Source of the DNA: Pirellulales bacterium
GTDB taxonomy: Bacteria > Planctomycetota > Planctomycetia > Pirellulales > Thermoguttaceae
Direction of reading: 5' to 3'
Length of the DNA: 11,450 nucleotides
Assembly (NCBI GenBank): GCA_030642635.1
Contig: DAOWNK010000080.1
Location: 1 to 11,450, forward strand
Part shown: positions 1-5,109 of the stretch, piece after piece
Numbering within the stretch: position 1 is the first letter of the stretch
How the letters are laid out: every line of letters begins with the position of its first letter
Position numbers and translations under genes: made by a program
The notes under the pieces: model-generated
The model's input: only the letters and a program-made list of their open reading frames with translations
Told to the model about the DNA's origin: nothing
Database searches by the model: none

Positions 1-1838
1 AGTGTGATATTTTTCCTCTTCTCGGCTGTTTGGTCGGTGTTTTTGGATGGGTCGTCGGTTACGGCATATGCTCGTAATTCTTCGACAGGCTCCTTGGGAA
101 ATATAACGGCTGGTACGTTGAACTTACCGCCGCCCGTGCCGCCGATGCCGCCGCCTATGCCTCCCATGCCGCCGCCCATGCCGCCACCCATGCCACCGCC
201 ACCGAACGCACCGCCGCCGCCGCCCATGCCGCCCATGCCGCCACCCATGCCGCCCAGCCCGCCGAAACCACCGGAGAAACCGCTGTCCTCGATCGGCAAC
301 ACCAGGTCGGCCACCGGATAGACCTTGGTGGTCAGCATGGTATCGACAACCTCGGGCGTGGTGATAAGCAGCACCTCGTCCTTGATAACATAAGTCAGGT
401 CCAACTCGCGGAGCGTCAACCTGAGTGCAGATCGCAACGAGATACCCTTAAGGTTTTTCGTAATCGGCGTGTCGGTGCGCACCCCGGCGTCGTCCAACGC
501 CTTGCTGTCCATCTGGATTTCGATCTGATGATAATCTTCCAGATAGTCGATAGCGTCTTGCAACGGCGTTTCCAGAAATTCCAGTTGCGTCGGCGATTTC
601 AGCGCATCGTCGATTTTTTTCTCGGCCGTGCCTCGGCCGGCAAGGTCCATCGAGCTGTATTTCTCCTTGCGTCGTGCGGAAAGTTCTTGCCAGACGCCGG
701 CGTCAGGATAAATAATCGGCGGTTCATCGGGCGTTGGAATGTGCGATTTCTCTACCTGAGCAAGCGTGTCCACGCAACCCTTTTGCCTGGCTATGCGGTA
801 CGCCAACATCTCTTCCACATGACCCTTTATCCGCGAATACTTCATCGCCAATATGGCCGTCGTATTGCCCGGATCGCTTCGGAGCGCCTCCGCTGCCGCC
901 GCCTCTTCGGCAAAGCGGTAACGACCCTCTTCCATCAGCGAGTCGAACCGCTCCATTAGCTGCCGAACCTTTTCCTGTTTGTGCAACAGGTTTTCGTTGA
1001 TCAGTATCCGTTCCTTAGCTCGTGCAAGGTTTTCTTGAGTCTGCTGACGTTTCTGATCGACTTCGACCTTACATCGGCTGGCGGCCAAAAGCGCGGCCTG
1101 AATTACGTCGACCAGTTGGTCGCGAACCTCGGGGTTGATATCCGGGGCCTGACGGACCATCTCCAGGGTGAGTTTAAGGTTCTGCGTAGCGGCCTCCGGA
1201 TCGGTACCCATTTGTTTCCGTGCCTGGTTCACGGTGTTTACCACTTGGGTTTGGATAACCTGTGCGATGACTCGCCGCTGTTGAGAAAATGCCTCGGCAA
1301 ACCCGCCGGCATCGGCAGGAATACCAGACGCGTCGCCTCGAATGTCAAGGTCGCCGGGCGACGTACTGCCGGCTACTGCTTGTCCGCTGCCGTCGGTGGC
1401 CGGTTCCTCGGCCGGCCGGCCGAGGGCATCGCCGCTGCGCTTCTTCGCCGCTGCGATGTTGACGGCCAGTGCCTCCGGGTTGTGCGGATCGCGGTTCAAT
1501 GCCTCGCCGGCCAGGCGCTGGGCATTGTCGAGGTTTCCAGAGGCCAATGCCTGTCTGGCAAGACGACTTAGCTGATCCACACCGGCATTTACGGCCTCTC
1601 GGGCGTGTGCAAGACTCGCCGAGCCGACCAACGGCAAACTCACGCCTCCGTCGACCTTCGCCCGATCCACCAACTCGACCAGGTAGTTGTTGTCCTCGTT
1701 CGATGTAGCGTCCTGCACGGTCCAGGAGAGATTTTCGGTTCCGCCGGCGCCGCCGACGGTCATTTTGATCTCGAACGGCCCCTTGCCCTTGTACGTGCCG
1801 ACCACCACGCTGTCGCGACCGCCTCGCAACGGCGGCAT
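1..1838 (-). CDS. Continuation of the VWA protein: coiled-coil region, secretin-like short domain and Gly/Met-rich tail (partial)
   Basis: After the TAG at 1848-1850 the same frame stays open for 615 codons to the left edge. ATG at 1836-1838 is the first possible restart, but I see no ribosome site for it. In order, the product has the end of the VWA-linked region (a PPLRGGRDSVVVG strand), a TPR-like Ala-rich helix pair near 1440-1570, a long charged helical stretch likely to be coiled coil (about 950-1300), and a domain at about 310-610. That domain begins LEFLETPLQDAIDYL and ends LTYVIKDEVLLITTPE, resembling the STN/secretin N-terminal fold common in planctomycete proteins. A Gly/Met-rich tail (about 126-265) and a hydrophilic stretch follow. 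Its plus-strand shadow reads as Pro/Met-rich. The C-terminus lies outside the window. Function is unknown; a secreted structural or assembly role is a guess. If the TAG is real and not read through, this part is probably untranslated. Confidence 0.72.
   Translation of the reverse strand, partial: MPPLRGGRDSVVVGTYKGKGPFEIKMTVGGAGGTENLSWTVQDATSNEDNNYLVELVDRAKVDGGVSLPLVGSASLAHAREAVNAGVDQLSRLARQALASGNLDNAQRLAGEALNRDPHNPEALAVNIAAAKKRSGDALGRPAEEPATDGSGQAVAGSTSPGDLDIRGDASGIPADAGGFAEAFSQQRRVIAQVIQTQVVNTVNQARKQMGTDPEAATQNLKLTLEMVRQAPDINPEVRDQLVDVIQAALLAASRCKVEVDQKRQQTQENLARAKERILINENLLHKQEKVRQLMERFDSLMEEGRYRFAEEAAAAEALRSDPGNTTAILAMKYSRIKGHVEEMLAYRIARQKGCVDTLAQVEKSHIPTPDEPPIIYPDAGVWQELSARRKEKYSSMDLAGRGTAEKKIDDALKSPTQLEFLETPLQDAIDYLEDYHQIEIQMDSKALDDAGVRTDTPITKNLKGISLRSALRLTLRELDLTYVIKDEVLLITTPEVVDTMLTTKVYPVADLVLPIEDSGFSGGFGGLGGMGGGMGGMGGGGGAFGGGGMGGGMGGGMGGIGGGIGGTGGGKFNVPAVIFPKEPVEELRAYAVTDDPSKNTDQTAEKRKNIT
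126..265 (-). repeat. Gly/Met codon repeat (GGC GGC ATG type)
   Basis: Imperfect tandem 6- and 9-base units encode alternating GGM and GGGM motifs at the C-terminal side of the VWA gene. Such low-complexity Gly/Met tails are flexible and change length easily by replication slippage. Confidence 0.8.
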
Positions 1839-1847
1839 TCTGGTAGG

Positions 1848-1850
1848 CTA
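1848..1850 (-). other. In-frame TAG interrupting the VWA gene
   Basis: The TAG sits between FEV and PTRMPPLR with no change of frame on either side. One substitution (TAC or TAT to TAG) would restore a single ORF of more than 870 codons. Confidence 0.8.
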
Positions 1851-2627
1851 GACTTCAAAGCCGGACGGCCAACTTACGTCCGCCTCGGGCCACAGCACCG
1901 TGCCGGCAACGGCAGCGGCCAGTTCCCCAGCGGCATCACGACCCATCGATACCACCCGGCCACCGGTGTTCATCGCCAAGGCACCCAGTAGCTGCATGTC
2001 CACTCGCGGACCGACCGGAGAACTGCTCAGGGGAATCCGGCCGTCGAGGAGTCGCTTGGCCAGCTCATCGAACTTTTCTGTACCCAACAGGCAAGCGGTG
2101 CTCATGCCGTCGCCGATGTAAATCGCCGCGCGGGCATTCTGCGAGCCGGACTGAAAACTATCGGCTGCGGCCGTCAATGCCTTTTCCATGTCGGTGGCGC
2201 CGAGCGGCACCCGGGCGTCGAGTTTCTTCAGCGCCGCTGTCATTTCCGAACTATCCGGTGCAACGAAACTTTCGGTTAACGGCACGGCGTTCAGATCGAC
2301 CGCTATCAATTTCACGCGATCGTTCGGCGACAGATCCGACAGCACACCGTGCAACGTGCCGATTGCATCGCTGCGGTAATCGCCGGTCTGGCTTGCCGAT
2401 GTGTCGATCAACAAGACGACGTCGTGCGGCGCGGCCGCTTCGATTCCGGCGGACGGTTTCAGACTAAGGGCAAAATAGTTCGCCCCGTCCGGATGAGAAA
2501 AACAATCGAGCTTGGCCGACTTGCCGACAGGCTCAGCTCCAAACACGATTGGCGCCGCCGTGGCGATGACCAAGAAACCTATGGCCGAGAAGACCACGGC
2601 AGATCGAACGAAAAGATGTTTAGACAT
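1848..2627 (-). CDS. Secreted VWA-domain protein, N-terminal part ending at an in-frame TAG
   Basis: This part encodes 259 residues. I chose the ATG at 2627 because GGAG (2637-2640) lies nine bases upstream and the product then begins with a Sec-type signal peptide: a Lys/His/Arg N-terminus, a hydrophobic core, and a likely cut after VFGA. A GTG five codons upstream is the alternative start. A von Willebrand factor A domain follows. Its metal-site (MIDAS) motif is visible as DTSAS after a hydrophobic strand, with the partner Thr in GATD and the Asp in GDG. VWA domains usually bind protein ligands through a divalent cation, so an extracytoplasmic binding role is inferred. The frame is stopped by TAG at 1848-1850, yet the same frame continues as plausible coding sequence to the window edge. 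I therefore read this as the N-terminal third of a longer protein, either truncated by mutation, read through, or mis-sequenced. The ligand is unknown. Confidence 0.8.
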   Translation of the reverse strand: MSKHLFVRSAVVFSAIGFLVIATAAPIVFGAEPVGKSAKLDCFSHPDGANYFALSLKPSAGIEAAAPHDVVLLIDTSASQTGDYRSDAIGTLHGVLSDLSPNDRVKLIAVDLNAVPLTESFVAPDSSEMTAALKKLDARVPLGATDMEKALTAAADSFQSGSQNARAAIYIGDGMSTACLLGTEKFDELAKRLLDGRIPLSSSPVGPRVDMQLLGALAMNTGGRVVSMGRDAAGELAAAVAGTVLWPEADVSWPSGFEV

Positions 2628-2636
2628 GTCTATATT

Positions 2637-2640
2637 CTCC
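2637..2640 (-). promoter_or_regulatory. Ribosome binding site of the VWA gene
   Basis: GGAG lies nine bases before the ATG at 2627. It favours that start over the GTG at 2642, which overlaps the motif itself. Confidence 0.6.
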
Positions 2641-2698
2641 ACGTGCGGAACAAAAAGACTTTCATACGCAAAAGCGAGCCAAATTACCGGCTACGTCT

Positions 2699-2728
2699 AT
2701 TTTACCCAAACAGAAGTAATTTTACCAA
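2699..2728 (-). promoter_or_regulatory. Candidate sigma70-type promoter of the VWA gene
   Basis: TTGGTA (2723-2728) and TAAAAT (2699-2704) are separated by 18 bases on the minus strand, in an AT-rich patch about 70 bases before the start codon. The -35 match is partial, so this is a candidate only. Confidence 0.35.
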
Positions 2729-2893
2729 TAAAAAACCGAAAATCCAGCCGTCATTGGCTAAGAGCAAATACTGCGCCTGACATAATGTTGCCGGGTAGAA
2801 TTGCCGGATACCGGATGAAAACAAAAGAGGGCAGCCGAGGCGATGCGGGATCACCCTGGCCGTAAGTCTTTGTGTGGCAAGATTTTATGGCTC

Positions 2894-2969
2894 GTTCGCA
2901 GCAACCCGATTCATCGGGTCTACCCGGCCGAATACCCGGAAAGACCGCATAAATGCGGTCACTACGAAC
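2894..2969. repeat. Inverted pair of 27-base hairpin repeats
   Basis: The left unit (2894-2920) and the reverse complement of the right unit (2943-2969) both follow the pattern GTTCGYAG, two or three bases, then a hairpin ending GGTC. Each unit folds on itself: CCCGAT with ATCGGG on the left, CCGCAT with ATGCGG on the right. The stems differ by paired changes that keep pairing. A third copy lies at 7827-7853. The spacer between units is 22 bases. Confidence 0.75.
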
Positions 2970-3133
2970 CAGCCGTCGCCGTCCAGGAAAATTGCCGACT
3001 CGGGCGAACTGGTGCAAAACACACCGTTTCAGCGTCGAAATCTGCCGCGAAATGCCGCAAAGTGTGCATTATGAAGGAAGTTTGCCGTGTGCCGAGATAA
3101 ACCCGCCACCTACGCGCCGTGCAAGCACAGCGG

Positions 3134-3628
3134 CTAAACTTCTTCTTCCTGCAAGTCTTCCTCGGTAATCATCGTAAAACCCTGGTTGGTCAGGATTTCT
3201 TGACCCATTTCGATGTTGTCAACCATAATTGCCACGGCGGCACGGCCGCGAGGCCGGATCAGCAACGGGTAGACCTGTATAATGTTCACCTCGGCTTGCA
3301 GCAGTGCGGTGCAGATTTCCAACAGCGGCTGCTGCCCGTCGGGCATTTCCACGCCGATCAGGTCGCTTTCGACAATCGCCAACCCGGCGCGCTCCAGTAT
3401 TTCCCGACCCTCCTCGGGATGGCTTAGCAGGAACCTGACGAAGGCGCACTCGGACGAATCGACGATCGACAGGGCTACGATCCGGACCTTGCTGCCCTCG
3501 AAACGCCGGAGCACTTCGAGCAACTGCCCGACGCGGTTCTCCAGAAAGACCGTAAATTGTCGTATGGCCGGATAATTCCGCCCACGCATGGTGGCAAAAT
3601 CCGTGCTGGCCGTGCCGCCGATATTCAT
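3134..3628 (-). CDS. Tandem ACT-domain protein
   Basis: The product is 164 residues if it starts at the ATG at 3628. Other in-frame starts are 3643 and 3589; all three lie downstream of a good promoter at 3671-3699, so I reject the longer frame reaching 3766. Two ACT-type modules are visible: the first covers about residues 18-90 (IRQFTVFLENRVGQLLEVLRR, then ILERAGLAIVESDLIGVEMPDG) and the second about 92-160 (QPLLEICTALLQAEVNIIQVYPL, then IEMGQEILTNQGFTMI). ACT modules bind small ligands, often amino acids, and regulate enzymes or transporters. Relatives in planctomycetes are, from memory, often labelled acetolactate synthase because of IlvH-like similarity, but there is no catalytic domain and no ilvB neighbour here. 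I call it a probable amino-acid-sensing regulator whose target is unknown. It is transcribed divergently from the thioesterase gene. Confidence 0.8.
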   Translation of the reverse strand: MNIGGTASTDFATMRGRNYPAIRQFTVFLENRVGQLLEVLRRFEGSKVRIVALSIVDSSECAFVRFLLSHPEEGREILERAGLAIVESDLIGVEMPDGQQPLLEICTALLQAEVNIIQVYPLLIRPRGRAAVAIMVDNIEMGQEILTNQGFTMITEEDLQEEEV

Positions 3629-3670
3629 ACGCCGCTGGTGCATAAGTGTGAAACAAACACGATCAGCGTA

Positions 3671-3699
3671 ACTATATGCCAATTGACAAGTTGCGTCAA
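3671..3699 (-). promoter_or_regulatory. Sigma70-type promoter of the ACT gene
   Basis: TTGACG (3694-3699) and TATAGT (3671-3676) are 17 bases apart on the minus strand, each one base from consensus. Transcription would begin near 3664, about 20 to 75 bases before the candidate ATGs. Confidence 0.6.
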
Positions 3700-3737
3700 C
3701 CGGGATCAGCCAAGTTTGATGTTGCAAATTTATTCGG

Positions 3738-4142
3738 ATGAACCATAAAATACTCAACATGCTCAAACAGCACGAAATCGAGCTGCGCGTTCGCTATCCC
3801 GAGACCGATCCGATGGGGATGCTCCACCATGCCAACTATTTTACGTACTTCGAGATCGGCCGGACGGAACTGCTCCGTGCAAACGGAGGCAGCTATCGCA
3901 AGATGGAACAGACCGGACTGTTCGTCGTGGTTGTGAAGGCCGAGTGCCGGTTCCGCAGCCCCGCCCGATACGACGACCTGTTGCGGCTCCGCACGACCGT
4001 CACTCGCATAACCCACGTGAAGATCGAGCACGAGTACAAGCTATTTCGCGGCGACGAACTGCTGGCGCTGGCCAACATCACACTTGCAGTGGTCGACCGT
4101 GACGGGAACGTTTGCCGAGTGCCCGACTGGATGAAGGCATAG
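3738..4142 (+). CDS. 4HBT/YbgC-FadM-like acyl-CoA thioesterase
   Basis: The product has 134 residues, the usual size for a single hotdog-fold thioesterase. The signature is near the N-terminus: ETDPMGMLHHANYFTYFE with Asp24 as the expected catalytic residue, followed by His30/His31, Asn33 and Tyr34, then the helix EIGRTELLRANG. Family members hydrolyse acyl-CoA or acyl-ACP thioesters; in many bacteria the YbgC type associates with envelope metabolism, but no tol-pal genes are visible here. The substrate cannot be read from sequence. A second ATG at 3759 (MLKQHEIE) matches the usual start of relatives as I recall them, and neither start has a clear Shine-Dalgarno site, so 3759 is a serious alternative. 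The gene is divergent from the ACT gene with a short shared upstream region. It is followed by the heptamer repeat region. Confidence 0.88.
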   Translation: MNHKILNMLKQHEIELRVRYPETDPMGMLHHANYFTYFEIGRTELLRANGGSYRKMEQTGLFVVVVKAECRFRSPARYDDLLRLRTTVTRITHVKIEHEYKLFRGDELLALANITLAVVDRDGNVCRVPDWMKA

Positions 4143-4151
4143 ATGCCGCAA

Positions 4152-4214
4152 GGGATTAGGGATTGGGAGGAAGGGATTGGGGATTAGGGATTGGGGATTG
4201 GAGATTGGGGATTG
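4152..4214 (+). repeat. Tandem heptamer array, nine units of GGGATTR type
   Basis: Nine consecutive 7-base units fit without a phase break. Seven read GGGATTA or GGGATTG, one reads GAGATTG and one is degenerate (GGAGGAA). The array begins ten bases after the thioesterase stop codon. Confidence 0.85.
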
Positions 4215-4277
4215 GAATTTTGCTTTTCATCCCTTCCCTATTCTCTCCTCCCTCCTCCCTCTTCTCTCTTCTTTTTT

Positions 4278-4320
4278 CCTAATCCCTAATCCCTAATCCC
4301 CAATCCCTTCCTCTCCCTCC
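4278..4320 (-). repeat. Inverted partner of the heptamer array
   Basis: The plus strand reads CCTAATC three times, then CCCAATC, then pyrimidine-rich sequence. Its reverse complement shares about 26 identical bases with the left array, including the degenerate unit, so the two tracts can pair. The spacer (4215-4277) is strongly pyrimidine-rich on the plus strand. Confidence 0.8.
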
Positions 4321-4507
4321 CCCCACCGTGTTGCCAAAAGACAACGTTGCCGCAGGCGACGTGTTTATCAAACGCAACACGAATTCACAGGCGATCGGCA
4401 CCGCCCGGCGTCGTAAGTTTTTGCGACGAAAAGGATTGCCTGCAAACCATTCGCAAAATTCCAGTTCCGGCCCGACAGTTGCAATTGTTCGATGAGTACA
4501 AACTTTT

Positions 4508-4512
4508 GGAGG
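4508..4512 (+). promoter_or_regulatory. Ribosome binding site of the small membrane protein
   Basis: GGAGG lies six bases before the GTG at 4519. It favours that start over the ATG at 4492, which has no such site. Confidence 0.65.
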
Positions 4513-4518
4513 CGAACA

Positions 4519-4842
4519 GTGCGATTGATAGCCGGACTGATGTTGGTTCTGTTGGTGCTCGGTTGGATGGCATGTGAAGTACCTTTGAGTTGCTCGGAAT
4601 GCTCGACCGAAACCGTCGGTGGATTGTGTGCGCTACATGCACAGAAGTTGTTCTCCTCGGAACCCGGTTCTAAAACGGCATGGCGCAGAACCGCCGACGG
4701 CTGGGAGAAAACCACCTGGTGGTCGTCCGATCCGCCGATTCGGCGGCCAGCGCTGCACCCGACGGTCGTTGCACTGATGCAGATATTTTTGGCCCTGGGC
4801 GCGCTGATCTTATTTGCCGGCGCCGGACGTCTTCGGCGGTAA
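4519..4842 (+). CDS. Small two-helix membrane protein, function unknown
   Basis: With the GTG start at 4519 the product has 107 residues; the ATG at 4492 would add nine. The first helix follows at once (LIAGLMLVLLVLGWMACEV) and may serve as a signal anchor. A second helix lies near the C-terminus (VVALMQIFLALGALILFAGA) and ends in the basic tail RLRR. Between them is a loop of about 60 residues with three Cys (LSCSEC, then GLC) and the aromatic motif WRRTADGWEKTTWW. That motif recalls small uncharacterised planctomycete proteins, which supports the gene being real, but I know no function. The Cys residues could form disulfides if the loop is extracytoplasmic. It appears to be a single-gene unit closed by the hairpin at 4879-4903. 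Confidence 0.68.
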   Translation: MRLIAGLMLVLLVLGWMACEVPLSCSECSTETVGGLCALHAQKLFSSEPGSKTAWRRTADGWEKTTWWSSDPPIRRPALHPTVVALMQIFLALGALILFAGAGRLRR

Positions 4843-4878
4843 AGTGTTGCTTCGGAACAACTTACGGCAATATCTGCA

Positions 4879-4903
4879 AAAATCCCGTCCGAATCGGGAT
4901 TTT
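4879..4903 (+). terminator. Intrinsic-terminator-like hairpin
   Basis: AAAATCCCG and CGGGATTTT form a 9 bp stem around a 7-base loop, 37 bases after the membrane protein stop. A-rich sequence before and T-rich sequence after could let it act in both directions, although the T run is short. Confidence 0.6.
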
Positions 4904-4967
4904 ATTACAGGAGGCTCATAGGTATGGCCTGTCTGAATATTCGAACTGTAAGTGGTCAGTGAAAAAT

Positions 4968-5033
4968 GGGGACTGGCTCCGAGCGGATATCGGCCGGAAG
5001 TGCGGGAAAAACCGTAGCGAGGTGCCTGTCACC
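4968..5033. repeat. 66 bp element with imperfect terminal inverted repeats
   Basis: The left end GGGGACTGGCTCC and the reverse complement of the right end, GGTGACAGGCACC, match at 10 of 13 bases. I recall similar pairs of ends scattered between planctomycete genes. No ORF fits it; it is probably a non-autonomous repeat remnant. Confidence 0.45.
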
Positions 5034-5109
5034 AAACCAATACGAAGCCGAACACGCCCCGGCAGTAGCGGCGTAAATTATGCTCCGCCCGGAGTCCGCC
5101 AGTTCTAGG

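Larger units (their letters stand above)
2628..3133. other. Non-coding gap with a paired hairpin repeat
   Basis: About 500 bases lie between the ACT gene 3' end and the VWA start codon. The VWA promoter candidate lies near 2700 and the repeat at 2894-2969. Open frames here lack ribosome sites and protein-like composition. I see no RNA gene. Confidence 0.6.
4143..4518. other. Non-coding gap holding the heptamer inverted repeat
   Basis: Beyond the repeat tracts and their spacer, positions 4321-4507 show no gene and no strong promoter I can defend. The long hairpin could block transcription leaving the thioesterase gene. Confidence 0.5.

Noticed and set aside
4..321. Plus-strand frame with a Pro/Met-rich repeat
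   Set aside because: It is the antisense shadow of the Gly/Met tail of the minus-strand gene, whose frame is open across the whole region with sensible domains.
528..1991. Several plus-strand frames of 80-200 codons
   Set aside because: They are rich in Arg, Cys and Pro without domain-like patterns and lie antisense to the VWA gene.
2751..3100. Small ORFs on both strands in the gap
   Set aside because: They cross the hairpin repeat, have no ribosome site and have non-protein-like composition.
3638..3766. Longer N-terminus for the ACT protein starting at 3766
   Set aside because: It would start upstream of the promoter at 3671-3699 and overlap the thioesterase start; the added residues do not look conserved.
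4152..4320. CRISPR array
   Set aside because: The units are 7 bases long with no unique spacers; this is a tandem repeat pair.
4924..4962. Twelve-codon ORF after GGAGG (MACLNIRTVSGQ)
   Set aside because: A plausible ribosome site exists, but the peptide is very short, lies after a terminator-like hairpin and has no support from context.
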